Shown: positions 16,530-25,734, numbered from the stretch's first letter. The stretch is 64,000 bases of DNA from Acidimicrobiales bacterium (GCA_022452145.1 JAKURY010000011.1:20481-84480); one strand, 5' to 3'. Translations and numbers: made by a program. Notes: generated by a model from the letters alone, not told the origin.

Positions 16530-17804
16530 CTAATTCCCTTTCCTTGCCTGGCTCTCGAACGTGCGCCACGGCAGCGGGTTGACCCCGGTGCCGTAGAGCG
16601 GCTGGTCGTCTGATTCGTCACCGTCGGGGATCCGGGAGATCGCGTTGAACCGGTCGGCGAGCATGTTGTGGAACCGGTGCAGAGGTTCCTCGAAGCGGGG
16701 GGACAGGCGGCCCGGCGTGTAGCCGCCGTTTGCCAGGCCCCGCTGTCCCCGTTGGACGATGTCGATGTCCTCGGCGTTGACGTCCAGCCAGAAGTCCCGG
16801 GTGAGGGCGAAGTCCTCGTCGGCCACGTAGTCCGTGGACGGGGGCAGCAGCCAGGTACAGGTCTCGCGGGTGGTGCCCGGAGAGACGGGGTCCAGGCGCA
16901 TCACGAATACGTGGTTGGGAAGGATGCTGAGCAGCACGTTCGGGAACAGTGCGATGAACCGACCGCTGGCCGAGTTGGACGGGTCGAGGCCCTCGGCAGG
17001 CGGCATGGCCACCCAGTCGCCTCGCTCGTCGCTGGAGATCGGCGTGGTGGTCTGCCCGCAGTACATTCCGCCGCCCTGGTAGCGGTAGTGGTCTTGGACC
17101 CGGGAGACCTTGGCGAGCTCCGGGTGGATCCAGCGCAGGTGGTAGTACTCCTGGAAGTTCTCCGAGACGAGCTTCCAGTTGGCGTCGATCTCCATGGTCA
17201 GGGTGTGGTGGCTGCGCCAGTCGGCGAACCGGTAGCCGGCCAGGCGCTGGCCGAGGTCACCGAACCACTCGTGGATCGGCTGCGTCTCGTCCGACAGGCA
17301 GACGAACAGCAGGCACTGCCAGGTGGCGATCCGGACCGTGTGCAGGCCGAAGTCGGCCGGGTCGAAGCAGTCCACGCCCGCCTCGGCGAACTGTGGAGTG
17401 GCCACCAGGTCGCCGTCCAGGTCGTAGCCCCATCGGTGGTACGGGCAACGGATGGTGCGGCCCAGGGTGCAGTCCTCGGCGAGCAGTTCGGTGCCCCGGT
17501 GTCGACAGGCGTTCAGGAACGCCCGCAGCTCACCCGAGGCATTGCGGGTGACGATCACGGATCGCCCGGCCACCGTGCGCACGATGGCGCTGCCCGGTGC
17601 GTCCAGCTCGTCGTGGACGCCGACGCACACCCAGGAGGTGGCGAACACCCGCTCCTGCTCGACGTCGAAGAATGACCGGTCGGCGTAGGCGGCGGCCGGG
17701 AGGGCGTGTGCCTCCAGCATGGGGCGACGGGTACCGACCCAGGCCTCCTCGGAAGCCCAGGGGGATGCAGCAGTGGCGCTCAGCGCTTCGTTTCGTGTGC
17801 TCAT
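16530..17804 (-). CDS. Rieske non-heme iron oxygenase, betaine demethylase-like
   Basis: A 424-residue alpha subunit of a Rieske-type oxygenase. The 2Fe-2S ligands are Cys-100/His-102 (CRHRG) and Cys-120/His-123 (CPYHRW). The mononuclear iron ligands are His-222 and His-227 in ENFQEYYHLRWIHPE with Asp-346 (AEDIDIV). It belongs to the group with glycine betaine monooxygenase (GbcA) and stachydrine demethylase, which remove an N-methyl group as formaldehyde. Being first in an operon with soxBDAG supports a betaine, proline-betaine or dimethylglycine substrate. The ferredoxin-NAD(P)H reductase partner such enzymes need is not in the window. No good ribosome site precedes the ATG. Confidence 0.85.
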   Translation of the reverse strand: MSTRNEALSATAASPWASEEAWVGTRRPMLEAHALPAAAYADRSFFDVEQERVFATSWVCVGVHDELDAPGSAIVRTVAGRSVIVTRNASGELRAFLNACRHRGTELLAEDCTLGRTIRCPYHRWGYDLDGDLVATPQFAEAGVDCFDPADFGLHTVRIATWQCLLFVCLSDETQPIHEWFGDLGQRLAGYRFADWRSHHTLTMEIDANWKLVSENFQEYYHLRWIHPELAKVSRVQDHYRYQGGGMYCGQTTTPISSDERGDWVAMPPAEGLDPSNSASGRFIALFPNVLLSILPNHVFVMRLDPVSPGTTRETCTWLLPPSTDYVADEDFALTRDFWLDVNAEDIDIVQRGQRGLANGGYTPGRLSPRFEEPLHRFHNMLADRFNAISRIPDGDESDDQPLYGTGVNPLPWRTFESQARKGN

Positions 17805-17859
17805 AGGCGCGGGTGCCGCGGCTCACCGGCTACGGCGGGACGACGGTACGCGTGCTTTC

Positions 17860-17879
17860 ACTCCTTGTAAAGGATGAGT
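17860..17879. promoter_or_regulatory. inverted repeat, candidate LysR operator
   Basis: In the 89-nt divergent gap there is a perfect repeat TCCTT-GTA-AAGGA (17862-17874), flanked by outer arms ACTC (17860-17863) and GAGT (17876-17879). It ends 14 nt before the LysR gene and is the most AT-rich stretch locally. LysR proteins usually bind such dyads and act on both divergent promoters. Confidence 0.5.
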
Positions 17880-17893
17880 AATCTCATGGATGC

Positions 17894-18814
17894 ATGAAAG
17901 AGATCGATACCCCCGCCACCAGCGACCTCCCGTCCATCCAGGGGCTGACGACTTTTGCCATCGTGGCCAGGCACCACAGCTTCTCCAGTGCCGCCGACGA
18001 GCTCGAGGTGGGGCAGTCGGCGATCAGCCATGCCATCCGACAGTTGGAGAGGTGGTTCGGATGCGCCCTATTCGAGAGGGACCACCGCGGGATCAGCCTC
18101 ACCGAGGCGGGCCGGATCCTGGCCGACGGCGTCGGAGCCGGCCTAACCCGTGTACACCAGGCCGTCCGCGACGTCCAGCACCTGCACGACGGAGCCACCG
18201 AGGTGGTGACCATCTCGGTCTCCACGGCGACGGCCAGCGGCTGGCTCATGCCACTCCTGGCACGGTTCAAGGCGGCCCACTCCGAGATCGACGTGCGCTG
18301 TGTCACCACCGACTCCGACCGGAACTTCGACACCGGCACGGTTGATCTGTTCATCCCGGTCGGCCGGGCCCGATGGCCGGGCTGCCAGCGGTGGGCCCTG
18401 ATGGATGAGACCGTCTATCCGGTCTGCAGCCCCAAGTACGCCGACTCGATCGGCAAGCGTCCCTGGAGCCTCGCTGTCCTGATGGGAGCGGAGCTGCTGA
18501 CCCTGCAGGAACGCCACCGGTCGCGCATGCGCTGGTCGGAGTGGTTCCGGGCCGTAGGCATTGGCGTCCCCGAGGGAATGGGGGAGGAGATCACAAACGA
18601 CTACACCGTCCTGCTGCACGCCGCCATGGAGGGCCAGGGGGTGGGCCTCGGCTGGCACCACCTGGTGGACGACATGGTGGTACGGGGGATGCTCGTCCGA
18701 CCGGTACTCGAGTCCGTGACCACCGACGAGCCGATGTGGTTGAACGCCCCCGCCGGACGGACGCTGACCTCGGCTACCGAGGCCCTCCGGGACTGGCTTG
18801 TCGCCCACGCCTGA
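17894..18814 (+). CDS. LysR-family transcriptional regulator (GcvA-like)
   Basis: A 306-residue LysR-type regulator. The winged helix-turn-helix spans about residues 17-75 (TFAIVARHHSFSSAADEL, then QSAISHAIRQLE and LFERDHRGISLTEAG). The remainder is a periplasmic-binding-like effector domain. It resembles the GcvA / betaine-type group, which controls one-carbon and glycine metabolism genes. The ATG is fixed by an in-frame stop 15 nt upstream; there is almost no room for a leader and no clear ribosome site. It is divergent from the Rieske-soxBDAG operon and so is the obvious regulator, probably activating when the methylated amine or a breakdown product binds. Confidence 0.88.
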   Translation: MKEIDTPATSDLPSIQGLTTFAIVARHHSFSSAADELEVGQSAISHAIRQLERWFGCALFERDHRGISLTEAGRILADGVGAGLTRVHQAVRDVQHLHDGATEVVTISVSTATASGWLMPLLARFKAAHSEIDVRCVTTDSDRNFDTGTVDLFIPVGRARWPGCQRWALMDETVYPVCSPKYADSIGKRPWSLAVLMGAELLTLQERHRSRMRWSEWFRAVGIGVPEGMGEEITNDYTVLLHAAMEGQGVGLGWHHLVDDMVVRGMLVRPVLESVTTDEPMWLNAPAGRTLTSATEALRDWLVAHA

Positions 18815-18816
18815 GT

Positions 18817-18838
18817 GCCCGGGCGTGGAGCCCCGGGC
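18817..18838 (+). terminator. hairpin downstream of lysR gene
   Basis: A perfect 7-bp stem GCCCGGG/CCCGGGC with an 8-nt loop begins 3 nt after the LysR stop codon and precedes upp. There is no T-run. Confidence 0.5.
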
Positions 18839-18879
18839 CGTATCCGTACCCCGTCGGCCGAGCAGCCTAGGGTGGGTCG

Positions 18880-19503
18880 ATGCCCGAGCTCCATGTCGTC
18901 GACCACCCGTTGGTCGCCCACAAGCTGACCCAGATGCGCCGGGACACCACCTCCAGCGAGCGGTTTCGACGGCTCCTTACCGAGACCAGCCTGCTGCTGA
19001 CCTACGAGGTGACCCGGGAGCTGGCGCTGCGCGACGTGCGCATAACGACGCCGTTGACCCAGACCGACCAGCCGGAGCTGGTCGCCGAGCCTGTGGTGAT
19101 CTCGATCCTGAGGGCCGGCAACGGCCTGTTGGACGGTGTTCTGCAGGTCCTCCCGTCGGCCCGGGTTGGCCACGTGGGCCTCTACCGTGACCATGAGACC
19201 CTTGAGGCGGTCGAGTACTACTGCAAGTTCCCGCCGCTGGAGGGCCGGATGGCCATTGTGGTGGACCCCATGCTGGCCACCGGCAACTCGGCCATCGCTG
19301 CCCTCGACCGGGTGATGGCCGGAAACCCCTCGGCAATCCGCTTCCTCTGCCTGCTGGCGGCCCCGGAGGGCATCGCCGCCCTCCACGACGCCCATCCGGA
19401 CGTGGCCATCTGGACCGCAGCGGTCGACGAATGCCTGAACGAGGTGGGATACATCGTCCCGGGCCTCGGAGACGCCGGCGACCGGATCTTCGGGACGACC
19501 TGA
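18880..19503 (+). CDS. upp: uracil phosphoribosyltransferase
   Basis: A 207-residue type I PRTase that salvages uracil, making UMP from uracil and PRPP. The PRPP-binding loop is [12 protein letters not shown], the flexible-loop region starts [12 protein letters not shown], and the C-terminal uracil-binding [16 protein letters not shown] is diagnostic. Length and ends match the family (about 208 residues). It stands alone after a terminator and its end abuts the secreted deacetylase coding frame. The Asn in RAGNG (usually RAGLGM or RAGIG) is a minor variant. Confidence 0.95.
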   Translation: MPELHVVDHPLVAHKLTQMRRDTTSSERFRRLLTETSLLLTYEVTRELALRDVRITTPLTQTDQPELVAEPVVISILRAGNGLLDGVLQVLPSARVGHVGLYRDHETLEAVEYYCKFPPLEGRMAIVVDPMLATGNSAIAALDRVMAGNPSAIRFLCLLAAPEGIAALHDAHPDVAIWTAAVDECLNEVGYIVPGLGDAGDRIFGTT

Positions 19504-19600
19504 CATCCGGCACCGCCTCCGGTCCCTCGTCCTGCTGCTGGCGGTAGCACTCCTGGCCATACCCGCCACCGGCCACGCTGTCCCCGCATCAGCAGCAGGT

Positions 19601-20533
19601 GTGGGCACCCCCACAGACACCAGCCTCCCGGAACCCGTCGGCCGGGATCCTGGGGTCGTCTACCTCACGTTCGACGACGGACCCGACCAGATGCTGACAC
19701 CGCTTCTCCTGGACCTCCTGGACCGGCACGGGGCCCGTGCCTCCTTCTTCCCCCTGGGTCGCAACCTGGAACCCCGCTGGGGGGAGGAGGAGGTCCAGGA
19801 CCTCCTGAGCCGCGGGCACACGGTCGGCAACCATTCCTGGAACCACCGGCGGATGGCCGACATGCATCCGTGGGCCGTGGCCGCGGACCTGGACAGCACA
19901 TCGAGCCTGGTCGAGTATTTGGGAGGCTTCCGCCCGAGCTGCTTCCGGGCCCCCTACGGCAACCGAAACGAGGTCGTGGATGCCGTGGCCGGAAGCCTGG
20001 GGATGGTCCATGTCGGTTGGACGGCGGACCCCCAGGAGTGGCGGGACCCATGGGTACCGGTGGCGTTGGCCTACCTGGCCAACGAGCGCCACGACGGCTC
20101 GGTGGTCCTCCTCCACGACCGCAAGTGGTTGGCCCTGCACATCGTGGCCGAGGTCCTGCCGGCCTTCATTGCCGACGGCTGGCGGTTCGAGGCCCTGCCG
20201 GCCTGCCGGCCCGCCGCCGAACGTGAGGCCCGGATCGCCACCCGTGGACCCGGCGACGTCCCCGTTGGCCTCGTGGAACGGGTCTGGCGATCCGGGGGGG
20301 TGGTGCACATCAGTGGATGGGCGTTCGACGCCGACGCCCCGGACGGCGGACTGGAGTTGGTCGTGGCCGGGGGCCCCGTCCCTACCGTGCTCGGAGCGAC
20401 GACCACAGACCATGACTTCCACATCATGGTCGGGGACCATGATCCCGGTGGACCGATCTGCCTCTGGGCCCGCAACGCCGGTCGCTCCCGCCATGACGCC
20501 TCGCTGGGCTGCCACCTGCCGGAGCTACCCTGA
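19601..20533 (+). CDS. NodB-type polysaccharide deacetylase with C-terminal beta domain
   Basis: A NodB-fold metal-dependent deacetylase, 310 residues from the first ordinary start codon (GTG). Motif 1 is TFDDGP (Asp-25 and Asp-26), motif 2 is NHSWNH (His-78 and His-82), then RAPYG, and motif 5 is LLHD. Such enzymes de-N-acetylate chitin-like or peptidoglycan sugars outside the cell. The C-terminal 85 residues form a separate beta-rich domain with the GWAFDAD signature. Upstream of the GTG the same frame encodes an evident signal peptide right back to the upp stop, but without ATG, GTG or TTG. The mature protein is therefore probably exported and the true start lies near 19505. Confidence 0.82.
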   Translation: MGTPTDTSLPEPVGRDPGVVYLTFDDGPDQMLTPLLLDLLDRHGARASFFPLGRNLEPRWGEEEVQDLLSRGHTVGNHSWNHRRMADMHPWAVAADLDSTSSLVEYLGGFRPSCFRAPYGNRNEVVDAVAGSLGMVHVGWTADPQEWRDPWVPVALAYLANERHDGSVVLLHDRKWLALHIVAEVLPAFIADGWRFEALPACRPAAEREARIATRGPGDVPVGLVERVWRSGGVVHISGWAFDADAPDGGLELVVAGGPVPTVLGATTTDHDFHIMVGDHDPGGPICLWARNAGRSRHDASLGCHLPELP

Positions 20534-20577
20534 CCGGAACGGGGTTCGGCGGCGCCGCCTCCCTACGCTCTGGAACC

Positions 20578-21252
20578 ATGCGCGAGTTCCCGAACGCACC
20601 GGATCCGGTCGAGGCCTCGTCCCTGGCGGCCGTACAACGACGGGTGGCGCGCGGTCTGGGCCTCCTGGCGACGCTCGATGCGGGTCCGAGGCCCGAGGTG
20701 CCAGACGAGCCGGTGATCTTCGCCGGCAACCATCGCAGCATGGCGGACCTGTTCATGGCCGCCGCTTCCTTCAGCTCATGGGGTTGGCCGATCCGCCCCC
20801 TCGTGGCCGGCTCCTACTTCGACAGGCCAGGTATCGGTGGCCTGCTTCATCGGCTTCGTTGCATACCGGTCCACGGGACGGAGGCCCTGGACATCGCCAC
20901 CGAGGTGATGGCCGATGGCTGGTCGGTGGCCATCATGCCCGAGGGTCGGGTGGTGCCGGAGGCCCAATGGGCGGCCACCGGCGTCGGTACCGCCCGCCCG
21001 GGAATCGGTCGCCTGGCCCTGACCACAGGTCGTCCGGTGGTCGCAGTCGGCGCGAGTGGTACCGAGCGTCTCTGGCCACGGGGCCGGAACCTCCCCCACA
21101 TCAGACCGTGGCGGCGTTTCCCTCTGGCGCTGCGGTGCGAGGTGCTGGGCGTCATGGAGGCCGAGCAGCCCAGCTTCGCCCTCCAGGAGATCATGGCCGC
21201 CATCGCCAGGTGCCTGGCGGTCTCGGATCGGGTGACCGGGCGAATCACCTGA
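20578..21252 (+). CDS. PlsC-type lysophospholipid acyltransferase
   Basis: A 224-residue acyltransferase of the PlsC (1-acylglycerol-3-phosphate acyltransferase) superfamily. The NHRSMAD motif is the catalytic HX4D box, followed by PEGRVV, the acceptor-binding EGxR-like block, and RPVVAVG. It transfers an acyl chain from acyl-CoA or acyl-ACP to a lysophospholipid or glycan-lipid at the inner face of the membrane. It is shorter than typical PlsC and has no long membrane anchor. It lies 44 nt after the deacetylase, perhaps in the same unit, and is convergent with the zinc ATPase. Confidence 0.78.
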   Translation: MREFPNAPDPVEASSLAAVQRRVARGLGLLATLDAGPRPEVPDEPVIFAGNHRSMADLFMAAASFSSWGWPIRPLVAGSYFDRPGIGGLLHRLRCIPVHGTEALDIATEVMADGWSVAIMPEGRVVPEAQWAATGVGTARPGIGRLALTTGRPVVAVGASGTERLWPRGRNLPHIRPWRRFPLALRCEVLGVMEAEQPSFALQEIMAAIARCLAVSDRVTGRIT

Positions 21253-21264
21253 ACAGGACGGCGG

Positions 21265-22035
21265 TCAGGCGTACTCGTGGCCGTGGCCGTGGTCGTCGAC
21301 CAGGACTAGGCCGCGCGCGTGGTCGTCCAGGACCCGTTCCCCGTAGGCCTGTCGGAGCACGTCGGGGGTCAACACCTCATCGGGCGTTCCGGCTGCCACC
21401 AGACGACCGTCTAGCACCAGCACCTGGTCACAGTGCCTAGCCTCGTCGAGGTGGTGGGTGGACAGGACGACGATGCGACCCGCCTCCCGCTCCTGGCCGA
21501 TGACGCTCAGGATCCTCTCCTGGCTGATCAGGTCGAGGCCCGTGATCGGCTCGTCGAGGAGCAGGAGGTCCGCCTCGCGTGCCAGGGCCTGGGCCACCAG
21601 GACGCGCTGACGCTGCCCGAAGGACAGGCGGTCCAGCGGTCTGTCCAGGAGTGTCCGGACGCCGAGGCGTCCGGCCGCAGCATCCACCGCGGCGTGGTCA
21701 GACGGTCCGAGACGGCGGGGCAGGAGGGTGGAGCGGAAGCGCGCCATGCGGAGGACCTCGCCGACGGTCAGGGGCATCCAGGTTCCAGCGTGGCGTTGCG
21801 CCACGAGCGCCACCGACGGCCGCTCGCCGACGATGAGGCCGGTGGTCGGTGCCCGTAGGCCGGCGAGGACCTCCAGCAGGGTGGTCTTGCCGGAACCGTT
21901 GGGGCCCACCAGCGCAGTGGCCGTTCCCGAGCGGAAGTCGACATCGATGCAGTCGAGAGCCCGTAGTCCTCCCCGCACCACGGTGACATTGCTCAGTCCG
22001 ATCACGGGCTGGTCGCCCATCTGTCGCGGATCCAT
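21265..22035 (-). CDS. zinc/manganese-type ABC transporter ATP-binding protein
   Basis: A 256-residue ABC ATPase. Walker A is GPNGSGKTT, the signature is LSFGQRQR, Walker B is LLLLDEP and the switch His is in LSTHHLDE. The His- and Asp-rich C-terminal tail (DDHGHGHEYA) and the general match to ZnuC/MntB-type ATPases indicate uptake of a divalent metal, most likely zinc. No permease or metal-binding protein gene is adjacent, so its membrane partner lies elsewhere. Start at 22035 (ATG); an ATG at 22047 would add four residues but falls inside the Fur-family box. The box over the start implies repression when the metal is plentiful. Confidence 0.82.
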   Translation of the reverse strand: MDPRQMGDQPVIGLSNVTVVRGGLRALDCIDVDFRSGTATALVGPNGSGKTTLLEVLAGLRAPTTGLIVGERPSVALVAQRHAGTWMPLTVGEVLRMARFRSTLLPRRLGPSDHAAVDAAAGRLGVRTLLDRPLDRLSFGQRQRVLVAQALAREADLLLLDEPITGLDLISQERILSVIGQEREAGRIVVLSTHHLDEARHCDQVLVLDGRLVAAGTPDEVLTPDVLRQAYGERVLDDHARGLVLVDDHGHGHEYA

Positions 22036-22037
22036 GA

Positions 22038-22052
22038 TGAGAATCATTCTCG
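22038..22052 (-). promoter_or_regulatory. Zur/Fur-family operator over znuC-like start
   Basis: A perfect 13-bp palindrome GAGAATCATTCTC at 22039-22051, with T and G outside, resembles the AT-rich palindromes bound by Zur and other Fur-superfamily repressors. It sits directly at the start of the metal-uptake ATPase, where a bound repressor would block transcription or, if the transcript starts just upstream, early elongation. Confidence 0.6.
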
Positions 22053-22209
22053 CTTCGTTCAGCCCGGTCGACAACCTGGCCACTAGGTCGGTAGAAATAG
22101 TCGCCCCACACCAAAGGTCCCTATGGCGGGGGCCTGGAGAGCACTGAGGTCCTGGCGACCGACGACACCGGAGCCGCCCTGGCGGCCGTGGGCCGTCGAG
22201 GACCGGCAC

Positions 22210-22695
22210 TCACCAGAGGTCACCGGCGAGGCCGGCGGTTAGTGAGCCTCCCAGCTCCCGGGCGGCCAACAGGTGCTCGTCGGTGACGTCACCCCGCACG
22301 ACCAGGGGCTCGAGCACCGGACGCCAGTCCAGGCCGGCGGCCAGCGGAACCACCGCAGCGACCGCACCGAGTCCGTCACCACCGGCCTTCACCAGCAGGC
22401 CGTAGGGGCGTCCCCGGGTGTACTCGAGGCACGGATAGTAGGTCCGGTCGAAGAAGTCCTTCATGGCGCCCGACATGTAGCCGAAGTTCTCCGGCGTGGC
22501 GAGCAGGTAGCCGTCGGCGGCCAGAACGTCGTCGACGCCGGCGTCGAGGGCCCCCATGACCCGCACGTCGACCGTCGACCCCAGCGTCTCGGCTATCACC
22601 GGGTCGGTGGCCCCGTCCACCATGGCGTCCACGAGCCTTCTGGTGCCGCCTGAGGCGGAATGCCAGACGATCAGCAGTCGGGGAGGATCAGCCAC
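22210..22695 (-). CDS. flavodoxin-like NAD(P)H-dependent FMN protein
   Basis: A 161-residue flavodoxin-fold protein. The FMN phosphate-binding loop is HSASGGTRRL, then GYLLATPENFGYMSGAMKDFFDR, which is the typical FMN-isoalloxazine loop of the NADPH-dependent FMN reductase / flavodoxin group. The family reduces quinones, azo compounds or iron-siderophores, or serves as an electron carrier. The start is uncertain: a GTG at 22695 gives the normal beginning ADPPRLLIVWHS, while a TTG at 22758 would add 21 residues. It lies 63 nt downstream of menB, perhaps in one transcript with it. Confidence 0.72.
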   Translation of the reverse strand: MADPPRLLIVWHSASGGTRRLVDAMVDGATDPVIAETLGSTVDVRVMGALDAGVDDVLAADGYLLATPENFGYMSGAMKDFFDRTYYPCLEYTRGRPYGLLVKAGGDGLGAVAAVVPLAAGLDWRPVLEPLVVRGDVTDEHLLAARELGGSLTAGLAGDLW

Positions 22696-22758
22696 GGTGT
22701 CGTGACGGACCTGCAGAGAGGTCGGATGGCCACTCCATGCCGTCAGGATTCCATGCAA

Positions 22759-23670
<912 letters not shown>

Positions 23671-23730
23671 GAACCAGGAGCATACGGCCCGATACCCGAC
23701 CGCTCAGAACCGGTGCCTACGATCAGCCAG

Positions 23731-24177
23731 GTGGTTGAGAACCGGCCCGACGTCCGTCGCGAGATCCTCATCGACGCGCCTCCTGAAGTCGTCTGGGAGG
23801 TGGTGGCCGCCCCGGAACGTCAGGCTGAATGGTTTCCGGGCATGGTCGGCTCGACGGTCGAGGGGAACGTCCGGACCATTGCGACTGCGGTCGGCGGCTT
23901 CTTCCTCGAGGAGATCCTGAGGATTGACCACCAGGCCCGATGCTTCGAATATCGCATCACGGGACCCATGCAGATCGACAACCATCGCGGCCGCATCACG
24001 GTGCTCGAGGCCCTGGAGGGCAGTCGGGTCGTCTACGAACAGGAGATCGACCCGAAGCCCCTGGTCTCCGTCCTCGACGGCGCCATCGTCGATGCGCTCG
24101 AGGGCCTCAGGGCACTGATCGAGGACGGCACCACCTCGCGGGGCTGGACACCACCGACCGATACGGGAGTTGCCTGA
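23731..24177 (+). CDS. SRPBCC-fold protein (polyketide cyclase/START-like)
   Basis: A 148-residue helix-grip protein. It shows the pattern of the family: an early IDAPPEVVWEVVAAPERQAEWFPG block (ligand-pocket entrance), central beta strands, and a C-terminal amphipathic helix. These small proteins bind hydrophobic ligands and include polyketide cyclases, dehydratases and toxin-like ligand carriers. The start is the GTG at 23731, giving VENRPDVRREI; it has no strong ribosome site. It is divergent from menB and its stop overlaps the sulfatase ATG (TGATG), so the pair is translationally linked. Confidence 0.68.
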   Translation: MVENRPDVRREILIDAPPEVVWEVVAAPERQAEWFPGMVGSTVEGNVRTIATAVGGFFLEEILRIDHQARCFEYRITGPMQIDNHRGRITVLEALEGSRVVYEQEIDPKPLVSVLDGAIVDALEGLRALIEDGTTSRGWTPPTDTGVA

Positions 24178-25727
24178 TGGGACGCAGGATCCTCTTTGTC
24201 ACCACGGACCAGCAGCGTTACGACGCCCTGGGGTGCAACGGCGGGGCGATCGCCCGGACGCCGACGGTCGACGGCCTCGCCGCCGATGGAGTGCGCTACG
24301 AGAGGGCCCACCCGCAGAACGTGGTCTGTATGCCGTCACGGGCCACGATGTTGACCGGGCAGCACGTCCGGAACCACGGCGTCTGGATGAACGGGGTGCC
24401 GCTCCCGGCGGACGCACCGACGGTGGCCGGGCTGTTGAACGATGCCGGCTACCGCACCGGGCTGTTCGGAAAGGCCCATTTCGAACCGTTCCTCGACCCG
24501 TTTCTGCGCTTTCCCGAGAACCGGATGGGGGTCACCGGAGCGACCGACGAGGATGGCCGGCCGCATCGCGGTTTTGAGCGGATGGAGTTCGCCGGCCATG
24601 GCTCGGCGGGCCTCTTCCATTTCGGCGGATGGCTCCGAGCCAACCACCCGGAACACATGGCGAGCTTCTTCCCGGCGCTGGACGCGACGCTCGAGGTGAG
24701 TAGCGGGCGGGGCGGTGACACGGACGCTCCCCAGGTCCGGTTCAACGACGTGCCCAGAGAGGCCTACCACACGGACTGGGTGGCGGATCGCGCCATTGCC
24801 TGGCTGGACAGCCTGGCTGCTGACGACGACTGGTTCTGCTGGCTGAGCTTTCCGGATCCCCACCATCCCTGGGATCCTCCGACATCTGAGCAGCATCGGG
24901 TCTCGTGGCGGGACCTCGACCTTCCGGACGGCTACCTGGAGGACCGCAGTGCGCGAGAGGCCGCCATCGACGCAAAGGGAGCCCACTGGCGTCGCTGGTA
25001 TGACGGCTCCCTGGTCTCGAACTACGAGGCGCCGGCAAGCTGGGTGCCAGCGACCCTCACCCCGGACCAGGTCCGGGAGGTCAACGCCATGGCGCACATC
25101 GAGAACGAGCTCATCGACGAAGCGCTCGGGAAGGTCCTGGCGGCAGCAGCGGCCCGCGGTTGGGCCGACGACATCGACGTCGTCTTCACGACCGACCACG
25201 GCGAGTTCCAGGGAGACCACGGCTTCCTGTTCAAGGGCCCCTACCACGTGGACTCCCTGATGCGCCTGCCGCTGGTGTGGCGACCGGCGCCATCGGCCGG
25301 CATGGTTCCATCCGTCGTGGCGGATCCGGTTGGACTCGTGGACCTGGCGCCCACCTTCTGCCAGATCGCCGGACTCCCGGTACCGGACTGGATGGACGGC
25401 GAGCCGCTCCCGACCTCGCCCGCGGATGCCGCGGCACAGGGACGCCAACGGGCCCTGACCGAGTGGGACAGCGTGCATTCCGGCGGAGCGGAGGTCCACC
25501 TCCAGACCCTCACCAGGGACGGCATGGTCTGCACCCGCTACGAGCCAGGCACCTGCCATGACGGCACCGAGGGCGAGCTCTGGGACCTCGCCGAGGACCC
25601 CTTCCAGCGGGTCAACCTCTGGGGCGATCCGTCCCGGCTCCCTCTCCGGGACGACCTGCTGGCCGACCTGGACGACCACCTGCCGGCGCGACCAGGCGAG
25701 CGCCTGGCCGTACAGTCCCCGGTCTGA
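24177..25727 (+). CDS. sulfatase family hydrolase
   Basis: A 516-residue alkaline-phosphatase-superfamily enzyme. The formylglycine motif is CMPSR at residues 51-55, so Cys-51 is modified by a maturase, and the N-terminal metal-binding Asp-11 is in TTDQQR. The later TDHGEF and GDHG segments supply the other metal ligands. The family hydrolyses sulfate esters or phosphonate monoesters. The CxPSR signature supports a true type I sulfatase, although the TTDQQR start resembles the subgroup that includes choline-sulfatase-like and phosphonate monoester hydrolases. No signal peptide, so it is probably cytoplasmic. The start codon overlaps the SRPBCC stop by 1 nt. Confidence 0.85.
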   Translation: MGRRILFVTTDQQRYDALGCNGGAIARTPTVDGLAADGVRYERAHPQNVVCMPSRATMLTGQHVRNHGVWMNGVPLPADAPTVAGLLNDAGYRTGLFGKAHFEPFLDPFLRFPENRMGVTGATDEDGRPHRGFERMEFAGHGSAGLFHFGGWLRANHPEHMASFFPALDATLEVSSGRGGDTDAPQVRFNDVPREAYHTDWVADRAIAWLDSLAADDDWFCWLSFPDPHHPWDPPTSEQHRVSWRDLDLPDGYLEDRSAREAAIDAKGAHWRRWYDGSLVSNYEAPASWVPATLTPDQVREVNAMAHIENELIDEALGKVLAAAAARGWADDIDVVFTTDHGEFQGDHGFLFKGPYHVDSLMRLPLVWRPAPSAGMVPSVVADPVGLVDLAPTFCQIAGLPVPDWMDGEPLPTSPADAAAQGRQRALTEWDSVHSGGAEVHLQTLTRDGMVCTRYEPGTCHDGTEGELWDLAEDPFQRVNLWGDPSRLPLRDDLLADLDDHLPARPGERLAVQSPV

Positions 25728-25734
25728 GGACCGC

